A stretch of 64,000 nucleotides of DNA from Taiwanofungus camphoratus (Eukaryota; Basidiomycota; Agaricomycetes; Polyporales; Taiwanofungaceae), in NCBI GenBank assembly GCA_003999685.1, contig CP021228.1, positions 124,001-188,000 of the forward strand, written 5' to 3'. Shown piece by piece: positions 1-10,476 of the stretch. Positions within the stretch are counted from its first letter, which is position 1. Each line of letters opens with the position of its first letter. Made by a program: the position numbers and the translations under genes. Below the pieces are notes generated by a model. It saw only the letters and a list, made by a program, of their open reading frames with translations, made no database searches and was not told where the DNA came from.

Positions 1-1527
1 CGTACTTCAGAGGGCCTCGCAAGGCCTTAGGGATCGTATAGCACTTAGGAACAAGATCCTGTTGTGCAGGACCCTTGACCCCTTACTCCCCCACTTACAA
101 AACAAGACATACAGGTTTCCCGGTATCATACAGGTTGTAGCTCCTACCCTCACATTCTCACAGTTATCACACTACCCCACAGCCACGTTGCGGAGCACTC
201 CCTAGGTGCCAGGGTCCCCTAGATCATATCAACGCAGCAAGGGGAGTTCCACCTCATCATCCGGTGTGTCTTGAATGTGCATGTGCATGTGCTTCACACC
301 CCATCTGACGCTGTTTGGGGCTGGGGCTTGTTCATGGGGCAGTTCACGCTCAACCTCAGCATCCTGGGGTCGTGCATCTATCGCCACTCAGCTGTGTTCT
401 GCATCTGTCCCCCGTCAAAGTGAATGTCCTGTAATTTGAACAATCAGCGGTGCATAATGCGAAACATCTTGCAAGTTTTGGCATATCTGAGGTGCATGCA
501 TTTAAGTGTCTTCGCATAGAGTTTGCACTGCTTCCCATCAAGTACATGTACATAGGCCTTGCATTCAAACACTTGTATGTGTGAGATGGAAGACTGGTTG
601 GTGATGCAGGCCTTGTGCAGGGTGGCATCGAGTGCCTCCCTTGGGGCATGGTTGAGAATGAGTGCTGCTTACAATACAGTGCCACCATGGGAGGGCAGTG
701 TCCTTCAGCACTGAGCATGCTGCATCTTCTCAGGGTGCGCTCCGTTCTCGCCGACCAACCTTCACAGGCCCCTGCATTGATTGCTAAGTGCCTTTGCGTG
801 TTGAAATCAAAATCGCCCCGGTCAAGCCTGCTGACACCCCCAGTACCCATGCACGCACTGCGCGAGTCCTGGCAGCACATTTGCTACACTATGCTGCAGC
901 CCGCATGCACATTGCTTCTCTGTGTGCATATACATGCACTCTGTGTTTTGTGTTCTGTTTGGTAACTTGCTGACTGTTGCACCTTCTGTGTGGAGTGGGT
1001 GAGGCTGGCAATGCGGCAGTGGAGAATGGAGCCACACAGGATGACTGGGTCACTTGTATAGTATATCAAGCATATATCTGTGGAGACTTGGTGATTGCTG
1101 CTTTGATGGTGTGGGGGATTCATATCGAAATCTTGCAGACAGAGAACAAGTATAGATTGATCTGCTGTCCTTATTCAGGGAGCGCACCCTCACGGGTCGT
1201 GACATTCCACCTTCTCGTGGAACTACCGGGAAAAGGGTGATCCAATGCTATAGTACCAGTGATAAGGACAGTGTTAGTCAATGCTATACAGCTACTCAGA
1301 TTAGGAATGCGAAAGAAATCCGAGTCGCGTGGTCGCGACCTAGTCACGTGAGGGGGGTGGCGTGGGCACGCCTAGTTGTGAACGTCGGTGGACGCTCCTT
1401 GATCAACACAAGAATATTGCATAGAACAAAACAACGTGTCACAGTAAAGCAAATAGAGATGACAGACTGGGTTTTTGAAAAGGAGAGTAAGTGATATAAA
1501 CACCACCCGTGGTGGTCATACTGATTG
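1..1527. other. Left-edge stretch, no gene recognised
   Basis: Several short open frames on both strands overlap here, but none shows a recognisable family, a fungal splice pattern or a convincing start. No tRNA or clear repeat structure was seen. The last few hundred bases would contain the promoter and 5' leader of the NTPase gene that follows. Confidence 0.4.
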
Positions 1528-4109
1528 ATGTCTGATGACATTATTTTGCAGAGGAAGGTGAACATGCATGCGCCCCATACTCTGACCAGATGTGCTGATG
1601 CTTTACCGTCAGCGACTATCAAAGCATGGAAAACGCCCTATATAGGAAGGGCTCATCATCTACTTGTTCAAACCATACACACCATGAATGCCGAGCGTGG
1701 GGATGCAGCCCACGCCAATTATGTTCCTATCATACAAAGCTCTGGGACTGGTAAATCCCGGATGGTGCACGAAGCTGCTGGGCTGATCTTCACTCTACCT
1801 TTGAATATCCGCGAATGGAACACAGGCTGGAGTAAGAGGATCTGATAACTCAAAAAACTAGTCATTGTTGACAACTGATTCAGCATTCTCATATCCTCCA
1901 CCTGATTTTCGTGTCCACTCGTTTTTTCTCCAAAAAAATGGTTGGGCCGGGTATCTTTCGTTCTTCAAGGCCTTGTTTGTGCACACGGCGGAAATTCTGC
2001 GAACTCAAGAAGTGGCGAAAGATGTGGAAACATTGGCCTTGACTTGGCGGGACTACTTGGACCAAAATGATGGTGCCTCGCGCGAGGAGTTGTATGAGCG
2101 GGTTGTTGCAGTGAGTATCTGTCTTACTTTCCTAGCCATCGGGTACTCATCTATCCTCGCATCGGACTGAATCAATGAGGATGCGCAACGCGACCTCGAT
2201 TTAGCATTGGAAGGCGGACGTGGTCGTCTAGAGAATGAAGTTAAGCAAGAAGCCGAGAAACTCGTTGAGCTCATCAGATCGCGGACTAAGCAACCTATCA
2301 AGGACGGTGAAGCGGTCTTTATGATATACCTCGATGAGGCGCATGTGCTCGCTGATAAGAGCTACAATGAGTGGCTGGAACGGAGTTACTTCGATGAATT
2401 TACCGCTGCACTCGACTGCCTGACCACCGTCCCGCTGTTTGTCGTCGTGGTGTCGGCCAAGCCCGGCCTATGTAACTGTTCTCCTTCAAGATACATGAAT
2501 CGTTCTAACTTGATGGTCGTTAAAATTTTAGGGAGCAAGCAAGGTCCTTTCGTCGAGCTGCCGTTTGATTACCTCGTAGACGGTCAGCCTATTGTAATCC
2601 CAAAGACAATGGCCCTTGACGATTTCGCGAAAGTAAGCTTCATGGCCAAGTTCGGCAGGCCTCTGTGAGTTACCCTACTTTCGATAATGCTGGCAGTGCC
2701 CTCTGATTGTGGGCGTCTTCGCTTTCAGTTGGCAGGCAATGCGGTACATTGACTATGTGGCGTATGGAGAACGTTTGCTAAGCTTTGCCCAGGAGAAACT
2801 CCTTGGCCTTTACGACCCCCACAACAGGATCAAAGATGATGTAGGCGAAGCATTGCGAGCGCGATTCTCAATATTGAATATGCGGCTGATGCTCGAGTTG
2901 GCACCGTCCCGAGCTGAAGCGCGGGAACTGGAGAACCAGCTTGTTGAAAGGAATCTGAGGATTGTTTATAGCATCCCTGTTCATCATGAATATCTGTACT
3001 CTGGCAGCCCTTCAGAGCCGTTGCTTGCGGAAGCGGCAGCGCGAACGATGAACCGCTGCTTGAGTGATGACAGCTCATTGGCTCGTGCGATTATACCTGC
3101 TCGGATCGACCCCATCGCCTCTTCGCTCCTTAAACTCGCCGAAGATGGTTACATCAAAGAGGGCAACAGGCGTGCACTTGTCATGCGCCTCCTGCTCACG
3201 CTGGCGTACGATAGTGCTGCGAAGAAGTGCTGCATACGAGACGAAAAGTTGGTGGTATACAGCCGCCGTGTGCCTGTGGTGGATTTTTTGGAAGCATTGA
3301 TCTCAGAAGGCTTCATCGAGGACGTGCTGAACTGCCGAGCGGACAACGGTGGAAGCGGCTACACACTGCGGGAGGCCTTCAAGAACACCTACGTACGTTT
3401 CACTCATTTTGTAGAAAACGGGCTGGGTAGCGCGATCGCCACCGATTCGGCTTTTGCGTGCATTGCTCGTGGAATGGCATTGCAAGTGTATGACCGTGAC
3501 GGAGGCATCGATGCCATGATACCAATCGCTCTTGAGGACACCGCGCCGGACAAGACATCGATGTCATGCATATTGATCCGGGTCCAAGACGAGGCGGCGT
3601 CTGACACGGTCGATATCGACCAGGCGTACATCAACGAAAACGGGGAACCTTTTTTCACAGAGATTGATAGTCGGCCTTATATCACCATTGACATGCAATT
3701 CAGCCCTCGGACGCAGCCTCGCAGGAAGCAGTCCGCTGCGAAATCTGACGCTCTGTCCGATGCTAGCAAGACACCGCCCAGTCCATCGGAGATTGCCCCA
3801 GGACACAATACCTCGTCGAAGCCTGTTCATCCACGTTATGCAATTCAAATTTACGGCTGCTCACCGTCAGTGTACAAGGTGGTGCAGAACAAGGACGTTT
3901 ATACACGCCTTATCGGCTCCGATGACCCCGCGGCAGAGCACGCGAGGCAATTTCCCGATGCTCTTGCTGCAGTGCACCGGTACAAGCCTCAATTTGACCG
4001 TAACAAAGATTGCTATGACTGGATCGATATGCCTGCTTTACAACAAAGATCTGGCAAAGTCGACGAAGTGCAAGTGGAGGAAGTAACCGTCGGCTCATCG
4101 TACGTCTAA
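1528..4109 (+). CDS. Large P-loop NTPase, Crinkler-like (CR) type
   Basis: Five exons fit well: 1528-1831, 1884-2110, 2180-2471, 2532-2664 and 2729-4109, with GT-AG introns of 52-69 bases. They total 778 residues in one frame. Seen in the sequence: a Walker A motif (SSGTGKSR, about residue 72) followed by a FTLPLNIRE strand, a Walker B-like MIYLDEAH near residue 230, and a GRPLW motif near residue 320. A long helical region follows, then a C-terminal domain of alternating beta-like stretches. This order resembles the P-loop NTPases that occur, often fused to a nuclease-like domain, in Crinkler-type proteins and in large uncharacterised basidiomycete families. That assignment is inference. No secretion signal is evident, so an intracellular role is likely. 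ATG 1528 is the simplest start; an ATG at 1459 cannot be spliced in frame to the body. The partner or substrate is unknown. Confidence 0.65.
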
Positions 4110-5309
4110 TCACTTTGAATTTGATAAATTTTGGCCGCCCCTACGTAGCATCGAATGCCGCCTCTTGTCTCTGTATCATATCGAATGTCGAATCTGCAGC
4201 TGCTATCGTAGAACACTTTTCAGGCGATGTACAAACATGTTACCCACTTTCTTGATGCGCTCAGCATATGTACGATTACAACATGAACCGCTGATGTATC
4301 ACTTTTCGTGCAAAACTATATGCAATCAGATAACCGCGTGTGTACGTTCGATAAGTATACGCAAATTGACATAACCACAAACGGACAACGCAATAGCAAA
4401 GGAGAAGTATGGTAGAACGTGTAAATGTGATAAACGACGTAGAAATGTAATATCGCAGTCGTGGTCCGTCCATCAAACGTGGTTACAACTGCTCCCAGGA
4501 GCTCCCAGAATTTTTTTTTGAGGTTTGATTCTGGAAACATTCCGAAAATGGCGAAAGGTGTTGCGCGGAACCGGAGCTCTATAGGGATTTTCAGGGTCCC
4601 GTTTCAACATCGCGTCAAGTCCTTGAGTCGAGGTTCAAGCTCAAGACTGGCAAGACGCCGGCGTTTCCCTGCTTGCGGCTCAATGCCTCGTCGCTATGAA
4701 ACGGAGAAGGGAGGGGAGTTCAGGGCTTGATGAGAGGGTGCCAGGCTGAGTAGTGTCAGACATGAGGTCGCGCAGTTTGGGGGCCAACGTGCATTGTGCT
4801 CTATTTGCGCTCAGGCCTGCCCCTAGGGACAGCCTCAAGCCCAACTAAGGCTACTACGAACAGGAGGAGCAAACCGGGAAGCTAAGATGGAAACTTCTAC
4901 TAAGAGAAACAGTACTGAGGGAGGTGAGTGGGGGGGAGAAAAAGAGCCCGAGTCTGTGTGCAGACGCTGCGAGCGATGCATGAGACAACTGAGTGTTTCA
5001 CGCTCGCTCGCGGCCTATATAAAAGTAACATGATAGCAAGGCGTACAATGTCTTTGAGCAAGGATGAATCCAAGCATACTGCATGCTTGTGTCCCTTGAC
5101 GGCCAAGCCAAGTCTGTCATCGCATTGACATACTGCATACCTACAACCCCCTGAATGCACTGCCCACTAGTCGTCATCACATAGCACACGGTCATCATCG
5201 CGGCCGTACGTTGCGGTCAGGATGGTGGATCCAGGACATCTGAGACGGGATTCTGAGGGCTTGAGTGCATACAAAACTGAACATAAAAGACGGCTGCGGT
5301 GATACGACT
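4110..5309. other. Intergenic, no gene recognised
   Basis: No reading frame here resembles a known family. A good TATA-type box (TATATAAA, about 5016) is followed by an ATG at 5048, but that frame is only 26 codons long. A small transcript cannot be excluded. The rest has no visible repeats or RNA gene. Confidence 0.4.
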
Positions 5310-6761
5310 TCAGTGGACTGCATTCAGCCATGGATCGTCCAGCAGTTCTCCAGCATTCGCTCTCTCCTCAGGCTTCCACTTCAACATCTTCCGAACAAAG
5401 TGAAGAAACAGCACCTTATCCTCCCCTTCAAGATTCTTCTCAGCATCCTCAAAGCTCGTGCTTGGAATGTCAGCTGCACCCTTCCAATTGCCTGTAAAGG
5501 TGTTAGCAGCTATGTAAATGCACTGGATATAGGTGGTATGCACCGTTCCTATCAAACCACTGCCAAGGACGATCCGTTTGACTCCGCTCGGGGAAGTCTT
5601 TCGGTGGCAGGCCGAGCAACGCAATCATATGAGCAAGGTGATAGATATTATCCTCTTTGTTCTCAAATCCTCCTGTGGTTTTAAACAAATTCCCGTTCTC
5701 GAATAAATCCCAAATCTCTGGCACATGGTTCGTATGATCTTGCAGACGCTATGAAGACAACATCGCTCACCAGAACTCCGACATTCCAAATATCCACCTT
5801 CTCGTTCCAAGGAATGTCCAAGATAACTTCGGGAGCTCGATATTGATATGGTTGAATGTCGTCTATCGGATTGTATTCGCCGAAGCTAGCCTCGCCGAGA
5901 TCACAGAGCACCGGTCGGCCGTGATTGTAGATACGAGGGACGAGTGGTCGGGATGTGTACATGATTCGGTCACCGTCGATCTTGCGCGGACCAGGAGACT
6001 CTACCTCTTGCGTCTCGAATACCTGCAAGTCATCCTCGGCAGAGTTGTCATCCAGGCCTAGTAAGATGTTCTTCTCCTGAATGTCTGAGCCATTCGGACA
6101 ATGGATATGACGTGAACGAATAAGAGACTGATATGAACTGGCTCACCGGTGGGTATCACCTAAGCCTCGATATGCAGGAAGTCGAGAGCGAGAAACATAT
6201 GTTTGAGAACCGACCTCAAGAGCGCGACAGGCAGGGATTTGGTTGGAAGCATCTCCCGGAATCCTCGTAGAGTGATCGCCAGAGGCGAGTAAACGATAGC
6301 TTGATACTTCTGGTTGTGGCTAGTGACTTGGAAGTCATCCAGCATCTCGCGAACCAATGACGAGCCTACGTGACTTGGCTTAATCGTTCTCAAATAGTTT
6401 GATACCGAGATCTCCCCGGACAGCGCATGGCAAGTGCCAATCTTGAGTGCCACATGCCGATGCTCCCTGGTGAGGTTGAGCAAAGACTGATGCTACGACG
6501 ATCAAGGGAGGCTTACGCTAGGTCCAGACATAGCCATACTGTAGGATATCCACCGTACCCTAGTTTCCCAACGACCTGATATTTGGATTGGCAAACTTGG
6601 CCCACTCGCACCGGTTAGAATTCGTCTGGTCTGTACCACTCCCAGGTCTCCTCTTCGACCAAGCGAGAGTTGTCGATGACATCAAAACCACTCGTTGGGA
6701 ACAATCTCGGGGGAGATGGCTTTCGTACGAGGCGGCGAGCAGCACAGACAAGAGACAACAT
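5310..6761 (-). pseudogene. SRPK-like serine/threonine kinase, probably decayed
   Basis: Read on the minus strand from ATG 6761, the exons give a fungal SR-protein-kinase-like protein. Seen in order: an N-terminus rich in basic residues, EEE-x-WEWY, a glycine-rich loop ([11 protein letters not shown]), the lysine strand HVALKI, the catalytic-loop remnant DIQEKN, the magnesium motif as LCDLGEA (DLG), the APEV segment, DIWNVGV, and the C-terminal LLDDPWL. Intron positions fit GT-AG. Two in-frame stops fall inside exons (6615-6617 and 6160-6162), and the catalytic-loop His expected before T-D is Pro. Everything else stays in frame. Such kinases phosphorylate SR splicing factors or related proteins. 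Here, loss of activity looks more likely than a working gene, although downstream re-initiation or sequencing error cannot be ruled out. The decay looks recent, because most of the fold is preserved. Confidence 0.75.
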
Positions 6762-7816
6762 TGAGGCGTCTGGGTCCACTACTTGTAGACTAGATGCCCT
6801 TCAGGGAAGTCAGACAATTTCAGGCCTTGTCAGACGCGCGCGACGATTTACTGATATCAGACTTGAAGCCTCCGACATGTTGTCTCGTGCCCGTGGGCAT
6901 TGCATTTGGACAGTGGCGTTCACACCGACAACATTTGCGAGACTACGACGCTGGATACCAATCTAAGGGCCTTTTCACTTGTGAACAGCAACAACATCCC
7001 GAGGCGTACCGTCCTCGAGCTTGCTCCGTCGGCAGTATACTGAGGGTGCGCAATAAGAAAATATTCATATAAATGACGAACATGCTTCGGCCCCGTCATC
7101 TGACTCTACTCACGGTCAAAGTCGCGAGAACCGCCAAGGTATGCACCGGCAGATGCCGAGACACAGGGTAGGGGGGAAGTTTCGGGTGTTAAATAAGCCA
7201 TAATGTGGATACGAAATAAGTGATATATACTGTAACCAGGCCTCTTACCTGAACTTTGAGCTCTCGCCATTGACCATACTGATCACATGCCGGTATGCTG
7301 CCATATATGGTAAGGTAACTCCTAGTGTTACACTGTGACATGTTAGTGACACTAATTACGTGACAACTAACGCATGCCCGCAACTATCAATCCCATTATG
7401 GAAGTACATTCCATATACGGTGTGTGGAAAACTCCCACGGGGGGGTTCCTGGGTGCTTAACCGGGATTTCTGACCTCGTGTCTTAAATCCGATTTCTGCA
7501 TACCCCTTGTTCGCCACGACACGGTCGACTCAATTGAGAACCCAGATGTCCTTCGCTAGACCGGGCACATGAACGTCTTTTTCTGCTCAAGGCGTCTATG
7601 CGTCCTAGGCTCTCAGCGCTCGCTGTCTGAAAGGCAGATATGATTGAATGATGAACTGTATCGCTGGGGACTCAGCAACCTTAAATTCGTCCCGGTCGAT
7701 GTAGGTCTTCGTATCTCCTATCATCACTGCAAGTACCATCTGCCGACTTCGTCGTGAGTCTCCCTGGCCTGGCAGATCCTGGCAATTGACCCAGGACTGC
7801 GTCTAGCAAGGCATCA
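6762..7816. other. Intergenic between kinase relic and GNAT gene
   Basis: Upstream regions of two divergent genes. No coding frame is supported. It contains one copy of a dispersed repeat (7322-7502, listed separately), about 315 bases before the GNAT start. Confidence 0.5.
7322..7502 (+). repeat. Dispersed repeat, copy 1
   Basis: This segment matches 27961-28117 in the same orientation along almost its whole length. Shared landmarks in order are CTAGTGTTACACTGTGACA, GTTAGTGACAC, CCCGCAACTAT, TCCATATA, AAACTCCCACG, GGGATTTC and CGATTTCTGCATA. Outside these limits the flanks do not match. No terminal inverted repeats or target duplication are obvious. It lies about 315 bases upstream of the GNAT gene start; the other copy lies upstream of MTR4. 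It could be a degenerate SINE or solo mobile fragment, or a recurrent promoter module. Confidence 0.7.
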
Positions 7817-9886
7817 ATGGCCACCATGTCGCTTTCCAACGAGCACATCGTCCTCGAACCAAACCTCGAATCCCACAATGTCGACGTAGCCGCACTGTTG
7901 GAGGCATGGGACGTGCTCGCCCCCGTCGCCGTTGAGGTCTCGATCAAGCAGCGCGCGAACCTATGGGAGTTCGCCGGTGAAGAATGTTTGCTCTTCGCAG
8001 CCATCCAGAGGAAAGTCAAACCAGACAAACAGGAAGAACAATCACAAATCGAAGACGAGGTGCAGAAACACTCCCATTCCTTCATTGCTCCACGCTTCAA
8101 TTCATCGTTGGACTCACAGGATTCGCCGTTTTCGCCGCTGCTGCCGGTTCAGTCGCAGTGCCTGTTCAACCCATGCAATGTCTGCAATGTCTCAGCAGCC
8201 TCGTCTGTAAATGATGCACGCCCAAGGCCCTTTCTGCGGCAGCGCCCTCCCCCTATTCCCGAACAACTCTGGGACAGCCCAACGCGCCAATTTTATGAGC
8301 ACTTTCACGCACAATCGCTTGCTCGCAACCTCGAAATGTCCAACCGCTCCCGGGATCTTGTAAATGCAGTCTTTGGATCCGAGACGGACAGAGACCATGC
8401 AGGTGCACCCTTTGGGTTCGAGACGGACGCAAATCACGTATACGTACAGCCACCTAGCCCGTGGGACGTCCCTATATTAAAGGCGGACTTTTCCCCGGGA
8501 CCAGTCCGTGTGTTCCCAAACGACTACCCACCTGTATGGAACACCGCTGTATCTAACCCAGCTCGTGCATCGTCCGCCGACTACCCTGCATGGGCTGCTC
8601 ATCCGTCCACACCCACGCACATTCCCTCTCAGCAGACTCCTGGCAGACATCAGACCTCACCGAACAACCCTGACCCGTCTCTCGCCCGCAACCGCACTCC
8701 GCTCCAACCCCTGTCCACAGTCCGCTCCCAGAACCAGGAGCCGCAAAGCACGCATCCGACGCTCGAGACGGCCGGCATTCTTTACGTCGCGCCCACCCCG
8801 TATGCCTCCACGGTCTCTGTCACCGTCGCACTTCGTCCCTCGGCGCGCGGAACGGGGCTCGCTTCGCACGCAACCCGCGTCGCGCTCGGCTGGGCGTTCG
8901 ACGCCCTCGGCATGCACAAGGTGACCGCCGAGCTGATGTCCTCGCCCGACCGTGCTGCGGCGCTGAGGCTGTTCACCGCGGCCGGGTTCGAGCAGGAGGG
9001 CACGCGCAGGAGGGCGGTGATGAATGCCAACGGGCAGTGGAAAGACGTCGTCTGCCTCGGGATGCTCGACACCGAGTGGGTCGTACGCGGAGGGCGGAAG
9101 GGCACGGGGGCACGGGAAAGCCCATGGGACGAGCTGCTGGCGAGGCACCAGAAGGAGCGCGAGGAGCTCCTTGCGTGGGAGGAGCGGGAGAGGCTCGGAA
9201 AACTGCAGCGGACCGCCAGCGTGGAGACGATAAAGGAGCAGGTGTGCAGCGAAGGACGATGCGATGCGCTCGCGTCAGCTGCGCGGGTTTCGATGGGCCC
9301 CGAGGCAGGAGCCGGCTCGTCTGCTCGTTCCTCCGTTGGTCCCTTCGAAAGCGCGCAGCCGTCTCCTGTGGTCTCGCCGTCCCCTAACTACGCGCGGGGC
9401 GGCCTCGATCCAGATAAGGCAGCGCTGCATCCACCCTTCCCTTCACCCCCGCAACGAATACCTGGAAACAAACTACAGTGGTCCCAGTGGGTGCCCGAGT
9501 ATGACAGCGCGCCTGCTTCTCCTGCCGCATCGGAGTCTTCCAGAAGTGCCTTTTCGTTCGTGGACCCCACCTCTGAGTCCAGAAGCGCATCGCCCGACTC
9601 CCCGCCTCGCCCGCCTCGTCGGAAAAAGGGAAAAGCAAGGGCCAAAGCAACCCAGCGCGGTTCCACCGTCCCCGGGCCAACCGCAACCTTGTTGGAACCT
9701 GGCAGTGCGCCCCCTTCTTCCACGTCCCTGGCGTTCGCTTGGGACGAGCTTGAGAGGGCGCTTCTGGATCCGGACTTACCGTCGCCAGCGAGCGGAAAGA
9801 CGCCCCTCCCACACGGCCGCGCCCTGCCAGAACATCCGGCCGGCGGCTCTGCATCTGCCAGCGACTCCGAGTGGGACCTGGTCTAG
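7817..9886 (+). CDS. GNAT-family N-acetyltransferase domain protein
   Basis: A single open frame of 689 residues with no intron needed. Residues about 321-422 form a GNAT acetyltransferase fold: an entry strand (ILYVAP), the acetyl-CoA pyrophosphate-binding motif around RPSARGTGLAS, the helix GWAFDALGMHKVTAEL, and the typical end AALRLFTAAGFEQEGTRR. The first 60 residues are a separate conserved-looking segment (NEHIVLEPNLESHNVD). The linker before the GNAT fold and everything after it are rich in Pro, Ser, Glu and Arg and look disordered, with a KKGKARAKA basic patch near the end. The substrate is unknown; GNAT proteins with this layout could acetylate small molecules or protein N-termini. 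GC content rises sharply in the coding part, creating long antisense frames that are not genes. ATG 7817 gives the longest frame; a second ATG three codons on is possible. Confidence 0.85.
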   Translation: MATMSLSNEHIVLEPNLESHNVDVAALLEAWDVLAPVAVEVSIKQRANLWEFAGEECLLFAAIQRKVKPDKQEEQSQIEDEVQKHSHSFIAPRFNSSLDSQDSPFSPLLPVQSQCLFNPCNVCNVSAASSVNDARPRPFLRQRPPPIPEQLWDSPTRQFYEHFHAQSLARNLEMSNRSRDLVNAVFGSETDRDHAGAPFGFETDANHVYVQPPSPWDVPILKADFSPGPVRVFPNDYPPVWNTAVSNPARASSADYPAWAAHPSTPTHIPSQQTPGRHQTSPNNPDPSLARNRTPLQPLSTVRSQNQEPQSTHPTLETAGILYVAPTPYASTVSVTVALRPSARGTGLASHATRVALGWAFDALGMHKVTAELMSSPDRAAALRLFTAAGFEQEGTRRRAVMNANGQWKDVVCLGMLDTEWVVRGGRKGTGARESPWDELLARHQKEREELLAWEERERLGKLQRTASVETIKEQVCSEGRCDALASAARVSMGPEAGAGSSARSSVGPFESAQPSPVVSPSPNYARGGLDPDKAALHPPFPSPPQRIPGNKLQWSQWVPEYDSAPASPAASESSRSAFSFVDPTSESRSASPDSPPRPPRRKKGKARAKATQRGSTVPGPTATLLEPGSAPPSSTSLAFAWDELERALLDPDLPSPASGKTPLPHGRALPEHPAGGSASASDSEWDLV

Positions 9887-10476
9887 CGCGAGGACGCTTC
9901 CGCGCGCCCACACTTCGATTCGGCTGCGGGCATGCGAGGCTGGGCTTCGCATGGAGGGCTGTCGGCTGCGCGGGGCCCATGTGTCGGTCGATGCGGAGAG
10001 CCGCGGTTGCGGTTGTGAGGAACGGTGGCGCGGAGGGGTTGATGGCAAATACATACGGTTACTATGGTTCACAAGCGGCGGAACGCGCAGGACGGAGCGC
10101 CATAGATATACCCTTCATACGGCTAGAGTTCGGCAGGCCGAGGACCTCAGGCCGAGGACTTGAGGCTGATATCCATATTCTGCGGCATCGTGTATACAAA
10201 TATCTGCGTATACGAGAAGGGGTTTGCAAATGATATGTAACAGCATTGACAGATGCTTACGTTCATCGTTCTGGGTCCGGGGTTCAAGTTGTCATGCATA
10301 ATGTACGATACATACGACGAAATGGCGCTAAGCGCGTAAAAATGATTATTTCCCGCAGAATTTCACCGGCATGTTCGCTACCTTTAATACATACGTGCGC
10401 ACAAAGTACTACAACGGTGGAGGTCAGATGCTGCAAACCACTACCGCCACAGCTGGACCTTTCCCTCAGGTCGAAC
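9887..10476. other. Convergent 3' region, no gene recognised
   Basis: This stretch lies between the 3' ends of the GNAT gene (+) and the dehalogenase-like gene (-). It should hold their 3' untranslated regions. No coding frame or repeat is supported. Confidence 0.5.

Noticed and set aside
1459-1494. ATG at 1459 as start of the NTPase gene
   Set aside because: Its only good donor leaves a phase that no nearby acceptor can match to the frame of the P-loop exon.
5016-5128. TATA box with a short ATG frame
   Set aside because: Only 26 codons and no other gene feature; too little to call a gene.
8657-10163. Frames of 100-300 codons overlapping the GNAT gene on both strands
   Set aside because: They are shadows of the GC-rich coding sequence; the GNAT frame itself is the only one with a domain.
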